Source: Saccharopolyspora hordei
Lineage (GTDB): Bacteria > Actinomycetota > Actinomycetes > Mycobacteriales > Pseudonocardiaceae
DNA: 64,000 bases
NCBI RefSeq assembly: GCF_013410345.1
Contig: NZ_JACCFJ010000001.1
Coordinates: 2,641,001 to 2,705,000 of the forward strand
Reading direction: 5' to 3'
The notes below the pieces were generated by a model, which saw only the letters and a list, made by a program, of their open reading frames with translations, was not told the origin of the DNA and did no database searches. Made by a program: the position numbers and the translations under genes. Positions 17,895 to 28,140 of the stretch are shown piece by piece. Every line of letters starts with the position of its first letter. Position 1 is the first letter of the stretch.

Positions 17895-20309
17895 TTGCTG
17901 GACCGGGAACTTCCCGATCTGCCGGTGCGCGCGGTGCTCGACGACGTCACCGGCGCGCTGGCCGAGCACGGCACCGCGGTGCTGGTGGCCCCGCCCGGCA
18001 CGGGCAAGACCACGCTGGTCCCGCTCGCGCTGGCCGCGCAGGGGCTGCGGGTCGTGGTCGCCGAGCCGCGGCGGCTGGCCGCGCGGGCCGCGGCGCAGCG
18101 CATGGCGACGTTGCTCGGTGAGGACGTGGGGCAGCGCGTGGGCTACGCGGTGCGCGGCGACCGCCGCCGGAGCGCGCGCACGGTGGTCGAGGTGGTGACC
18201 TCCGGGCTGCTCGTGCGGCGGTTGCAGGGCGATCCCGAGCTGTCCGGTGTGGACGTGGTGGTGCTCGACGAGTGCCACGAGCGCCACCTGGACGCCGACC
18301 TGCTGCTGGCCCTGCTGCTCGACGCGCGTGCGGGGCTGCGCCCGGACCTGCGGTTGCTGGCGACGTCGGCGACGGTCGCCGCCGGGCGCGTCGCTGAGCT
18401 GCTCGGGGACGCGCCGGTGCTGGAGGCGCACGCGCGCACGCACCCGGTGCGCACCGCGCACGTGCCGCCGAACCGCGGGGAGCGGATCGAGGCCTGCGTC
18501 GCGCGGGCCGTGGGCACGGCGCTGGCGGAGCAGGACGGTGACGTGCTGGCCTTCCTGCCCGGTGCCGCGGAGATCCGCCGGGTCGCCGGGTACCTCGACG
18601 GGTCCGATGTGGACGTGCTGCCGCTGCACGGGCGGTTGCCGCGCGGGCAGCAGGACGCCGCGCTGCGCGTGGGTGACCGGCGCCGGGTGGTGCTGGCGAC
18701 GGCGGTCGCCGAGTCGAGCCTGACGGTGCCGGGCGTGCGCGCGGTGGTGGACTCCGGCTTGGCCCGGGTGTCCAGGGTGGACACCCGGCGCGGGCTGTCC
18801 GGCCTGGCCACCGTGCGGGTCTCGGCGGCGGTCGCCGACCAGCGCGCCGGTCGCGCCGGGCGGCAGGGACCCGGTGTGGTCTACCGCTGCTGGCCGGAGC
18901 ACGAGCACAGCACGCTCCCGGCCCACCTGGAGCCGGAGATCCGCACCGCGGACCTGACCCGGCTGGCGCTGGAGTTGGCGTGCTGGGGCACGCCGGACGG
19001 TGCGGCGCTGGAGTGGTGGGACGCGCCGCCGGCCGGTGCGCTGGCCGCCGGCCGGGAGGTGCTGCGCGGCCTCGGCGCCCTGGACGCGTCCGGGGCGGTG
19101 ACCGAGCGCGGGCGCCGGATGGCCGGGCTCGGCCTGCACCCGAGGCTGGCCCGCGCGCTGCTCGACGGCGCCGAGCGGGCGGGGACCGGCGTCGCCGCCG
19201 AGGTCGTCGCGCTGCTCGACGACGACGCGCTGGCCGGCGAGGTCGACGTGGACAGCGCGCTGGCGAGGCTGCGGCGCGGCGGGCCGGGCAGCGAGCGGTG
19301 GCGCCGCGAGGTCCGCCGGCTCCGCTCGCTGGTGCCGGAGCACCGCGGGAACGGTGACGCGGCGCTGGTCGTCGCGCTCGCGCAGCCGGAGCGCCTGGCG
19401 CGGCGCCGGGACGCCGAGTCGGCGGTCTACCTGATGGCGTCCGGGACGGCCGTGCAGCTGCCCGCCGGTGCCGGCGTGCGCGGGGCGGAGTGGCTCGCGG
19501 TCGCCGTCGCCGACCGGTCGCCGGGCAGCGCCCACGGCACCGTCCGGCTGGCCGCGCCCGCGGACGAGGAGCTGGCCCGCGACGCCGCGCCCGCCCTGGT
19601 CACCACCGCCGACGAGGTGGGCTGGGTGGACGGCGACGTGCGGGCGGTCCGCGTCGAGCGGCTCGGTGCGATCACGCTGGCGGAGCGGCCGATCCGCGAC
19701 CCCGATCCCGCCGCGGTGCGCCGCGCGCTGCTGGAGGGGCTGCGCACCGAGGGCCTGGAGCTGCTGGACTGGAGCGACGGGGCGCGGCGGCTGCGGCAGC
19801 GCCTGGCGTTCCTGCACGCCACCCTGGGCGATCCGTGGCCCGCGGTCGACGACGCGTCGCTGCTGTCCGCGGTGGACACCTGGCTGGAGCCGGAGCTGAG
19901 CGCCGCCCGCCGCCGCGCGGACCTGCGGATCCCGGCGGCGACGGCGTTGCGGCGCCTGGTGCCGTGGTCGGTGGCCGGGCGCCTGGACGAGCTGGCGCCG
20001 GAGCGCGTCGAGGTGCCCTCCGGTTCGCGGATCCAGGTCGACTACACCGACCATCCGGTCCTGCCGGTGAAGCTGCAGGAGGTGTTCGGCTGGTCGGAGG
20101 CCCCGCGCATCGCCGACGGCCGGGTCCCGCTGGTGCTGCACCTGCTGTCCCCGGCCGGGCGTCCGGCCGCGGTGACCTCGGACCTGCGGTCCTTCTGGGC
20201 CAACGGGTACCACCAGGTGCGCGCGGAACTGCGTGGGCGCTACCCGAAGCACCCGTGGCCGGAGGACCCCACCACGGCCACCCCCACCCGCCGCACCAAG
20301 CGCTCCTGA
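17895..20309 (+). CDS. hrpB: ATP-dependent RNA helicase HrpB
   Basis: An 804-residue DEAH-type helicase. Walker A PPGTGKTT is at residues 33-40, the DECH box at 125-128, the SAT motif is in LATSATVA, and the domain 2 motif is DQRAGRAGRQGPG. The C-terminal half has the HrpB-specific domains, ending with the family-typical DLRSFWANGYHQVRAELRGRYPKHPWPEDP region (quoted in part: FWANGYHQV, PKHPWPEDP). The start is TTG 17895, the only initiator with an AGGAGGGG site in range. Confidence 0.93.
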   Translation: MLDRELPDLPVRAVLDDVTGALAEHGTAVLVAPPGTGKTTLVPLALAAQGLRVVVAEPRRLAARAAAQRMATLLGEDVGQRVGYAVRGDRRRSARTVVEVVTSGLLVRRLQGDPELSGVDVVVLDECHERHLDADLLLALLLDARAGLRPDLRLLATSATVAAGRVAELLGDAPVLEAHARTHPVRTAHVPPNRGERIEACVARAVGTALAEQDGDVLAFLPGAAEIRRVAGYLDGSDVDVLPLHGRLPRGQQDAALRVGDRRRVVLATAVAESSLTVPGVRAVVDSGLARVSRVDTRRGLSGLATVRVSAAVADQRAGRAGRQGPGVVYRCWPEHEHSTLPAHLEPEIRTADLTRLALELACWGTPDGAALEWWDAPPAGALAAGREVLRGLGALDASGAVTERGRRMAGLGLHPRLARALLDGAERAGTGVAAEVVALLDDDALAGEVDVDSALARLRRGGPGSERWRREVRRLRSLVPEHRGNGDAALVVALAQPERLARRRDAESAVYLMASGTAVQLPAGAGVRGAEWLAVAVADRSPGSAHGTVRLAAPADEELARDAAPALVTTADEVGWVDGDVRAVRVERLGAITLAERPIRDPDPAAVRRALLEGLRTEGLELLDWSDGARRLRQRLAFLHATLGDPWPAVDDASLLSAVDTWLEPELSAARRRADLRIPAATALRRLVPWSVAGRLDELAPERVEVPSGSRIQVDYTDHPVLPVKLQEVFGWSEAPRIADGRVPLVLHLLSPAGRPAAVTSDLRSFWANGYHQVRAELRGRYPKHPWPEDPTTATPTRRTKRS

Positions 20310-20370
20310 CCCGGCGACGGACCCCGGCGCACCGACACCGGCGGACGAGGTCCCTGCGTCGTGCGCGGGG

Positions 20371-20408
20371 TCCACGCAACTCCCACGGGGACCAGACGTC
20401 CGACTCCC
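20371..20408 (+). repeat. Dispersed GC-rich repeat, copy 1
   Basis: The 21 bases at 20381-20401 (TCCCACGGGGA, four variable bases, then GACGTCC in part) match the reverse complement of 25900-25920 at 19 of 21 positions. It lies between the convergent hrpB and DsbA-like genes. An adjacent CGACTCC/GGAGTCG inverted repeat at 20401-20439 could make a hairpin. Confidence 0.6.
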
Positions 20409-20450
20409 GGGAGAGGCGTCCCGCCGAGTGCCGGAGTCGTGGGCGGGAGC

Positions 20451-21059
20451 TCAGCGGGGGATGGAGGTGTGCTTGAACTCGTTGAGCTCGGGCCAGCCGG
20501 TGAGCAGGTCCACCACCCGCTCCACCGCCGTGATCGACTTCTGCGGGTCCGCCCCCGCCGGAGCCCGGTCCATCAGGCGCACGAAGACCGCCTGGTCACC
20601 GGCGATGAAGGTCGGCACGCCCCAGACGTCGTGCGAGGCGACGTACTGCTCGTGCTCCGCGCGCACCTGCTCCAGCGCGGCACCGCTGTCGATGCGTTCG
20701 AACACCGCGTCGGCGGGCACGTCGTGGGCGCTGAGCACCCGCTCCACCACCGACCGGTCCTCCAGGTGCAGGCCCTCGTCGTGGCGGGCGGCGAACAGCG
20801 CCCGGTGCACGGCCGGGAACTGCTCCGGGTACTCGTCGCGGACCACGACACCCGCCTGCAGCGCGGTGATCCCGCTGTCCTGCCCGGGCTGGTCCCAGAC
20901 GCTCGGCTGTCCCTCCTCGACGTGTGCCTGGCCGAGCGAGAACGGCAGGAAGCCGACCTGCCAGTCGGCGCCTGCGGCCAGGCCGGTGAGCACGTGCTCG
21001 TGCGCGTTGCGCGCGAACGGGCACCGGTAGTCCCAGGTGATCGCGAACGTGGACGTCAT
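20451..21059 (-). CDS. DsbA-family thioredoxin-like oxidoreductase
   Basis: A 202-residue DsbA/FrnE-like protein. The thioredoxin-fold active site is WDYRCPFARNA near residue 10: the usual CxxC is CPFA, so only the nucleophilic cysteine remains, as in glutathione- or mycothiol-linked isomerases and reductases. GVPTFIAG supplies the conserved cis-proline loop. No signal peptide is present, so it is cytoplasmic. The ATG overlaps the stop of the upstream permease remnant in an ATGA arrangement, implying the two were once a coupled pair. Confidence 0.85.
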   Translation of the reverse strand: MTSTFAITWDYRCPFARNAHEHVLTGLAAGADWQVGFLPFSLGQAHVEEGQPSVWDQPGQDSGITALQAGVVVRDEYPEQFPAVHRALFAARHDEGLHLEDRSVVERVLSAHDVPADAVFERIDSGAALEQVRAEHEQYVASHDVWGVPTFIAGDQAVFVRLMDRAPAGADPQKSITAVERVVDLLTGWPELNEFKHTSIPR

Positions 21060-21903
21060 GGCCGGTCAGCACCTCCGATCGGTGGGGCGGGCGTCGGTGC
21101 CCGTCGCCTGCGGACCTCGTAGCCGGCGAGCACCACCGCCAGGGTGACCAAGCTGAGCCAGAACTGCGACCGGGTGTCCGGCAGGACCGCCATCGCGGCG
21201 ATCACCACGACCACCAGTGCGATGGTCAGGTAGCTCAGCCAGGGGAAGAACCACATCGTCAGCGGCAGCTGCGCGGGGTCGGCCTGCCGCCGCAACCGCA
21301 CCTGCGAGACCGCGATGATGACGTACACGAACAGCGCCACCGCGCCGCAGGAGTTCACCAGGAACGCGAAGACCAGGTCGGGGGAGACGTAGGCGGCGAA
21401 CACCGACAGGTACCCGACGACGGTCCCGGCCAGCAGCGCGCGGCGCGGCACACCGCTGCGGCTGAGCTTGGTGAGCCCGCTCGGCGCACCACCCCGCCGG
21501 GTCAGCGCGAACAGCATCCGCGACGAGGTGTGGAGCGCGGAGTTCAGGCGGGACAGCACGGCGGTCAGCACGAGGGCGTTCATGATCGTCGCGGCACCGG
21601 GGACGTGCAGCGCCCGCAGCGCGGCGGTGTACGGGCTCACCTCGACCTCCGGGGAGTCCCACGGCACCAGCGTGACCACGACCAGCACCGAGAGCACGGA
21701 GAAGGCGACCACGCGCAGGACGATCGAGCGCATCGCCCTCGCCACCGCGCGGCGCGGTTCGGTCGACTCCGCGGCGGCGATGGTGACGATCTCCGCCCCG
21801 ACGACGAAGCCGACGCAGGGCACCACCGCGACCAGCATGCCCCGACGCCGCGCGGGGCGAAGCCGCCGTGGGCGGTGAGGCCGCCCAGCCCGCCCGGTGT
21901 CGC
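21056..21903 (-). pseudogene. Truncated and frameshifted amino-acid permease (APC family)
   Basis: An ORF of 260 residues at 21056-21838 reads as the C-terminal half of a GABA/amino-acid permease, from VVGAEIVTIAAAES to the final helices. Directly upstream, in another minus-strand frame, PGGLGGLTAHGGFAPRGVGA gives the residues that normally precede it, so a one-base loss near 21839 breaks the frame. Beyond about 21903 no permease sequence can be read, so the first five or so membrane helices are missing. It is either a decaying pseudogene or, for the frameshift alone, a sequencing error. Confidence 0.75.
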
Positions 21904-22284
21904 GGGCCTCAGGGGCGACACGCCGCGCTGGTGACCCGGCAGGTGTCGACGTGCCGGCGCGCCACCAGCAGCTGATCTCAGGACCACGGCGGCGGGTGCT
22001 GCGCGGCGGCAGGCCCGCCGTGGGGTCGTCCCAGCGCCGGGCCGGGTGTCGGTGCGGCCGCGAGCTCCGGCGGCAGCGCCCCGTCCGCTGCCGGCCGATC
22101 GGTTCGATGGACTACCCGGTGTTCACTTGCTCTGGATAACAGCTGGTGAGAGCGCACGTGGAGCCGTGTGACACCGCTAGCTCCCAGTCACTTGGTCGTT
22201 GACCTCGGGAGCTGGTCGCCGCTACCGTGCCGGTCGGGAGCGGTGTCGTCGATGCCGCGCGTTCGAGACTCGGGAGTGGTGCGG
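21904..22284. other. Intergenic region without a recognisable gene
   Basis: A region of about 380 bases where the N-terminal half of the permease should be. No frame gives permease-like sequence, and no terminator or operator stands out. Confidence 0.5.
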
Positions 22285-22608
22285 ATGGTGGTGCGAGCGC
22301 AGCGGCCCGCTCCGCGGACCCGGCGGCCGGTCGACGCGGCCCCGGAGTCGCTGACCTGCGCGTTGGCGGCCACGGTCCTGGAGGAGACCTACCGCTACCT
22401 GGACGAGACCTACGCGGTGCTCGGGCTGGCCCGCTGGAACCAGCCACCGGCCGAAGCGCTCCAGCAGGCCCGCACCCTCGAACCGCGCGAGGACGACGCC
22501 CCGGAGCGCGCGCCGAGCGGCACGGCCGAGCGCGGTGGGCGCGCAGCGGCGCCGCGCGCCCACGACCGGCTCAGCCGTCGCCCAGCGCCGCCCACTCCTC
22601 GTCGGTGA
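22285..22608 (+). CDS. Hypothetical protein overlapping the DUF779 gene tail
   Basis: A 107-residue candidate starting at ATG 22285 (GTG 22276 and 22279 are in frame). The segment TCALAATVLEETYRYLDET and the following residues look like a helical globular protein, but the C-terminal third is Arg/Pro-rich and overlaps the convergent DUF779 gene by 38 bases, where it reads as shadow. No family recognised. The true protein may be shorter, or this may be non-coding. Confidence 0.35.
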   Translation: MVVRAQRPAPRTRRPVDAAPESLTCALAATVLEETYRYLDETYAVLGLARWNQPPAEALQQARTLEPREDDAPERAPSGTAERGGRAAAPRAHDRLSRRPAPPTPRR

Positions 22609-22944
22609 GCAGGCGGGACCGGATGAGGAACCGGACGCCGTCGGGCGCCTCCAGCGAGAACCCGCTGCCCCGGCCGGGCACCAGGTCGATCGTGAGGTGG
22701 GTGTGCTTCCAGTACTCGAACTGCGCGCGCGACATCCACACCGGGACGGGCTCGTCGACGCCGTCCACCACCAGGTCACCCAGGTGCACGTCGGCCGCGC
22801 CGGTGCGGAACTCGCCCGCCGGGTAGCACATCGGCGCGCTGCCGTCGCAGCAGCCACCGGACTGGTGGAACATGACCGGCCCGTGCCGCGCCCGGAGGCG
22901 GCGGACCTGCGCCGCCGCCTCCGGGGTGACGTCCACTCGGCCCA

Positions 22945-22945
<1 letters not shown>
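22571..22945 (-). CDS. DUF779 protein, partner of aldehyde dehydrogenase
   Basis: A 124-residue DUF779 protein with the family signature SGGCCDGSAPMC near residue 30 and the HLTIDLVPGRG segment. The cysteine cluster suggests metal or thiol chemistry. The start ATG overlaps the stop codon of the aldehyde dehydrogenase gene (TGATG), so translation is coupled. DUF779 genes typically follow exaC/AcoD-type aldehyde dehydrogenases in actinobacteria and proteobacteria; the molecular role is unknown. Confidence 0.92.
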
Positions 22946-24468
<1,523 letters not shown>

Positions 24469-24638
24469 CTGTGCCTCCTCCTCGCGGCCGGTGTCGCCGC
24501 ACGAAGTGATCGCGTGGCCGCGAAGCTAGGCACCGCGACGTTGCACCGGCGTTGCGCCGAGCGCGGTGGTTCCGGGGACGGCTTCGGAGCCTTATCGTGG
24601 TGTGGCTCACGTGGTTCGCGTAGATCCGGGGAGCGGCG

Positions 24639-25847
24639 ATGCGGCCCGAGCACCTCGACGCAGCGGTGCCCGAACCAGCGGACCAGCGGCGCTACACCCG
24701 CGCGCTGGCCTCGGCCCGGGAGGCCGTGCTCGCTGGTCAGCGCCCCCGCGTGCCGGTGCGGTCGCCGATCATCGACTCCTGGCGGCGGGTGCGTCGGCAC
24801 GGGCTCGACCCGGACCGGGGCCGGGACGTCGAGCCGGTGTCGCTGACCGAGGTGGAGTGGCGCCGCCAGCGGTGCGGTCTGGCCGGCGACCCGTGGCGGA
24901 CGCTGCGCACCGGTCTGCTGCCCGCCGCCGACAGCGCCGGGCACATCGTGGTCGTGGTCGACCGTGACGGCCGGCTGCTGTGGCGGGAGGGCAACCGCGC
25001 GGTGCTGCGGCGCGCGGACCGGCTCGGGTTCGTCGAGGGCGCCAGCTGGGGCGAGCGCTCGGTCGGGACCAACGCGATCGGCACCGCGCTCGTCGAGGGC
25101 CGCCCGCTGCACGTCCACGCCACCGAGCACTACGTGGGCACCCACCACCCCTGGACCTGTGCCGCCGCGCCCGTCCACGACCCCCGCGACGGCCGGCTGC
25201 TCGGCGTGGTCGACGTCAGCGGCCCGCGCGAGACCGTGCACCCGAGCATGCTCGCGCTGGTCAGCGCCGTGGCGGCGATGGCGGAGGCGCGGTTGCGCGA
25301 GGCCCACCGCGACCAGCTGGACCGGCTGCGGGCCATCGCCGCTCCGCTGCTGGCGCGCATCCCCGGGCAGGCGCTCGTCGTGGACCGCAACGGCTGGGTC
25401 GCCGCGTCGACCGGTCTGCCGCCCATCGACCGGGTCGCGCTGCCCGCGCAGCTGGACGCGCAGCGGGTGTGGGTGCCGGCGTTCGGCGACTGCGTGCTGG
25501 AGCCCCTGCCGGAAGGGGTGCTGCTGCGCCCGGGCGGGCTGCAGCGCGCCGCGTCCGCGCGGGTGGTGCTCGACCTGCGGGGACCGCGGCCGCAGCTGAC
25601 CGTCCACCGCGACTCGGGCAGCTGGTCCTACCGGCTCAGCGCGCGGCACGCCGACGTGCTCGCCCACCTCGCCGACCACCCCGAGGGGTGCAGCGCCGCG
25701 GACCTCGCCGGGCACCTGTTCGCCGACCCGGCGCGCACCGTCACGGTCCGGGCCGAGATGTCCCGGCTGCGCAAGCGCTTCGGCGACCTGCTCGACCGCC
25801 GCCCGTACCGGTTCCGCCCCGAGCTCGACGTCGCGGTGCTGCGCTGA
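24639..25847 (+). CDS. GAF-domain transcriptional regulator (AcoR-like without AAA+ domain)
   Basis: A 402-residue regulator. Residues about 20-70 and 75-230 show the AcoR-type N-terminal region, with SPIIDSWRRVRRHGLDP and a GAF domain containing GERSVGTNAIGTAL and HHPWTCAAAPVHDP. No sigma-54 AAA+ domain is present; instead the C-terminal 80 residues form a winged-helix-like DNA-binding region. It is divergent from the aldehyde dehydrogenase operon and is probably its activator, sensing an aldehyde or alcohol. ATG 24639 gives the full N-terminal region. Confidence 0.85.
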   Translation: MRPEHLDAAVPEPADQRRYTRALASAREAVLAGQRPRVPVRSPIIDSWRRVRRHGLDPDRGRDVEPVSLTEVEWRRQRCGLAGDPWRTLRTGLLPAADSAGHIVVVVDRDGRLLWREGNRAVLRRADRLGFVEGASWGERSVGTNAIGTALVEGRPLHVHATEHYVGTHHPWTCAAAPVHDPRDGRLLGVVDVSGPRETVHPSMLALVSAVAAMAEARLREAHRDQLDRLRAIAAPLLARIPGQALVVDRNGWVAASTGLPPIDRVALPAQLDAQRVWVPAFGDCVLEPLPEGVLLRPGGLQRAASARVVLDLRGPRPQLTVHRDSGSWSYRLSARHADVLAHLADHPEGCSAADLAGHLFADPARTVTVRAEMSRLRKRFGDLLDRRPYRFRPELDVAVLR

Positions 25848-25867
25848 CTGCTCCGTTGGTCAGGGAC

Positions 25868-25928
25868 CGGACTCCTGGCGTCTGGTCCCCACTGGAGGTG
25901 GACGTCCGATCCCCGTGGGAATCGCGGC
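25868..25928 (-). repeat. Dispersed GC-rich repeat, copy 2 (two units)
   Basis: Read on the minus strand, 25920-25900 matches copy 1 at 19 of 21 bases, and the next unit at 25890-25879 repeats GGGGACCAGACG exactly as at 20387-20398. The element lies between convergent genes, the GAF regulator and the flavin monooxygenase. Confidence 0.6.
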
Positions 25929-25943
25929 AAGGGGCCGGACCCG

Positions 25944-27452
25944 TCACCGGGTGGGGCCGAACCAGCGGGTCAGGGCCTCGGTGAGGGAGGCGGGGTCCGG
26001 GGCGGGGGAGTCGGAGGCCCAGGCGACGTAGCCGTCCGGGCGCAGCAGCATCGCGGGCGCGTCGGTCTTCGCCGTGACGACGTCGACGCGGTCCGCCCAG
26101 CCGCGGGCCGCGTCGGCCAGCGGGTCCGGCGCGCCCAGCAGCAGCGGGCGGCCGGTCGCGGTCAGCTCGGCGAGGCGGACCGGGCCGGTCGGTGCGTCCA
26201 GCAGCAGGTCCGGTGCCCAGCGACCCACGAGCGGGTGGCCGTCGCCCAGGTCGTAGCGGACGTCCGCGCCGGACATGGTGTTCGCCAGGTGCTGGACGGT
26301 GCCGGGATCGCGCAGCAGCTCGGCGAACAGTTCGCGCAGCGCGGTGATCTCCGGCCCGGGGGACAGCAGCGCGGACTGGGCCTGGGTGTGCATCGCCACC
26401 CGCTCCGCGAGCGGCCGGCGCTCCGGCTCGTAGGTGTCCAGCAGGCCGGGCGGGGCCCAGCCGCGCAGTTCCGCGGCGAGCTTCCAGCCCAGGTTCACCG
26501 CGTCCTGCAGCCCGAGGTTCAGCCCCGGGCCGCCGAGCGCGGAGTGGACGTGCGCGGAGTCGCCGACCAGCAGCACCCGGCGGTCGCGGTAGCGCTCGGC
26601 CACCCGGGTGTTGCCGCCGACCACGCGGCGCAGGTGCCCGTCGGGCAGTGCCTGGAACGGGACGTCGACCCCGAGCACCCGGCGCACGCTCGCGCGGAGT
26701 TCCTCCAGCGTCATCGGTGCCTGGTCGTCGGCGTCCGGGTCCCACTCCATCGTGGACACCATCCACGGCCGGTCGGGCCACGGGGCGAAGGTGACCACCC
26801 CGCGCTCGGTGCGGTGGTGGAGGAACGGCGGCACGACGCCGTAGCCGGGCAGGTCGAGCCCTCCGCTCCGCTCGTCGAGCAGCTCCTGCGGCACGGTCAC
26901 GTGCGCCACCCGGGAGACCACGTTCTCCCGCGTCACACCGGGGAACCCGATGCTGAGCAGCTTGCGCGTGGTGCTCCGCCCGCCGTCCGCACCGACCAGG
27001 AACCGGGTGGTCAGCCGGTACTCGCCGTCGGGACCGGCGACCTCGGCGGTGACGGAGTCGTCGTCCTGCGACAGCCCGGTGAGTTCGTGGCCGCGGCGGA
27101 CCTCGGCGCCCAGTTCGACCGCGCGCTCCTCGAGCACCTGCTCGACGCGGTGCTGCGGCACCCCCAACGCGTAGAGCGGGTTGTCGTCGAGCTCGGCGAG
27201 GGGCAGCGGGAAACCGCCGAACACGAAGGCTGGCACGGGTTCCGGCGGACCGGGGGACCCGCTGAGTCGCTGGTACAGGCCGCGGCGGTCGAGCAGCCGC
27301 ACCACCTGACCGATCAGGCCGTTGGCGCGGTGGCGGGGCACGAGCTCGGGCTCCCGCTCGAGCACCAGCGCGCGGATCCCGGCCAGTCCGAGTTCGGCGG
27401 CGAGCATCAGCCCGTTGGGGCCACCGCCCGCGATGACGACGTCGACCGGCAT
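25944..27452 (-). CDS. FAD-dependent monooxygenase (phenol hydroxylase/rifampicin monooxygenase-like)
   Basis: A 502-residue class A flavoprotein monooxygenase. The FAD fingerprint is DVVIAGGGPNGLMLA at the N-terminus, a second DG motif is in LVGADGGRSTTRK, and the GD motif is VLLVGDSAHVH followed by GGPGLNLGLQDAVNLGWKLA (the GxGxN-type helix). Length and domain order match aromatic hydroxylases and rifampicin monooxygenases (Rox). A TetR gene lies 24 bases upstream on the same strand, so the repressor and enzyme are probably one transcript. The substrate is not determinable; resistance to an aromatic antibiotic is possible. Confidence 0.88.
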   Translation of the reverse strand: MPVDVVIAGGGPNGLMLAAELGLAGIRALVLEREPELVPRHRANGLIGQVVRLLDRRGLYQRLSGSPGPPEPVPAFVFGGFPLPLAELDDNPLYALGVPQHRVEQVLEERAVELGAEVRRGHELTGLSQDDDSVTAEVAGPDGEYRLTTRFLVGADGGRSTTRKLLSIGFPGVTRENVVSRVAHVTVPQELLDERSGGLDLPGYGVVPPFLHHRTERGVVTFAPWPDRPWMVSTMEWDPDADDQAPMTLEELRASVRRVLGVDVPFQALPDGHLRRVVGGNTRVAERYRDRRVLLVGDSAHVHSALGGPGLNLGLQDAVNLGWKLAAELRGWAPPGLLDTYEPERRPLAERVAMHTQAQSALLSPGPEITALRELFAELLRDPGTVQHLANTMSGADVRYDLGDGHPLVGRWAPDLLLDAPTGPVRLAELTATGRPLLLGAPDPLADAARGWADRVDVVTAKTDAPAMLLRPDGYVAWASDSPAPDPASLTEALTRWFGPTR

Positions 27453-27476
27453 GGAGTTCCTCCTCGGGAGTTCGGC

Positions 27477-28094
27477 TCAGGGCACGGGCAGTCCGGCGCT
27501 GAGCTGGCGCAGGGCGTCGCGCAGCAGCGGAGCCATCGCGGTGGGTTCGGGGCCGTGCAACCAGTGCCCGATGGCAGCGGTCATCGCGGCACCGACCGCG
27601 GCGGAGACCAGCCGTGGGTACAGGTCGCGGTCGACGTCGGTGCCGGTGCGCTCGGCGACGGCCGCAGCCAGCTCGGCGTCGGCCATCGCGTTGACCCGGG
27701 CCATCTCGCCCTGCAGCGCGGGTTCCGAGACCATCAGCCGGACACCGTCGAGCCACTGCTGCTCGGGTTCGCGCTCACCGCGGCCCTCGGACAGCGCGAA
27801 GCGGGCCAGCACGGCGTTGGTGATGGCCTCCCACAGCGGCTCGTCCTCCGGTCGCGCGCGCAGCTCGACCGCGATCTGCCGGGCCCGTTCGAGGTGGCGC
27901 GCGGCGATCGCCTCGCCCTTGCTGGCGAAGTAGTTGTTGAAGGTGCGTGGTGACACGCCGACCTCGGCGGCGATGTCCTCCACCCGCACCGCGTCGAAAC
28001 CCCGCTCGACCGCCAGGCGGACGGCCGCCCAGCTCAGCGCGTCGCGGGTCGCCTGCTTCTTGCGCTCGCGCAGGCCCATCGGCTCGGTGCTCAT
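27477..28094 (-). CDS. TetR-family transcriptional regulator
   Basis: A 205-residue TetR repressor. The N-terminal helix-turn-helix is read as RVEDIAAEVGVSPRTFNNYF (about residues 36-55), and the C-terminal region is the variable ligand-binding domain. ATG 28094 is supported by a promoter with TTGCGT, 17 bases, TACGGT, and then seven bases before ATG, a leaderless layout, with a palindrome over the -35 box. It precedes the flavin monooxygenase gene in an apparent operon and likely represses both. Confidence 0.9.
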   Translation of the reverse strand: MSTEPMGLRERKKQATRDALSWAAVRLAVERGFDAVRVEDIAAEVGVSPRTFNNYFASKGEAIAARHLERARQIAVELRARPEDEPLWEAITNAVLARFALSEGRGEREPEQQWLDGVRLMVSEPALQGEMARVNAMADAELAAAVAERTGTDVDRDLYPRLVSAAVGAAMTAAIGHWLHGPEPTAMAPLLRDALRQLSAGLPVP

Positions 28095-28101
28095 GGCGAT
28101 C

Positions 28102-28130
28102 ACCGTAGCTGAAACTTGCGTGCCACGCAA
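28102..28130 (-). promoter_or_regulatory. Promoter and TetR operator of the TetR-monooxygenase operon
   Basis: On the minus strand the -35 box TTGCGT is at 28130-28125 and the -10 box TACGGT at 28107-28102, 17 bases apart, with the ATG seven bases further. A near-perfect palindrome, TTGCGTG, one base, CACGCAA, at 28116-28130 covers the -35 box. The geometry predicts direct repression by the adjacent TetR protein. Confidence 0.75.
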
Positions 28131-28140
28131 AATTTCTCAG

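Noticed and set aside
16005..20375. 1456-residue antisense frame opposite the amidohydrolase and hrpB genes
   Set aside because: Low-complexity composition, crosses two real genes with full catalytic motifs on the other strand.
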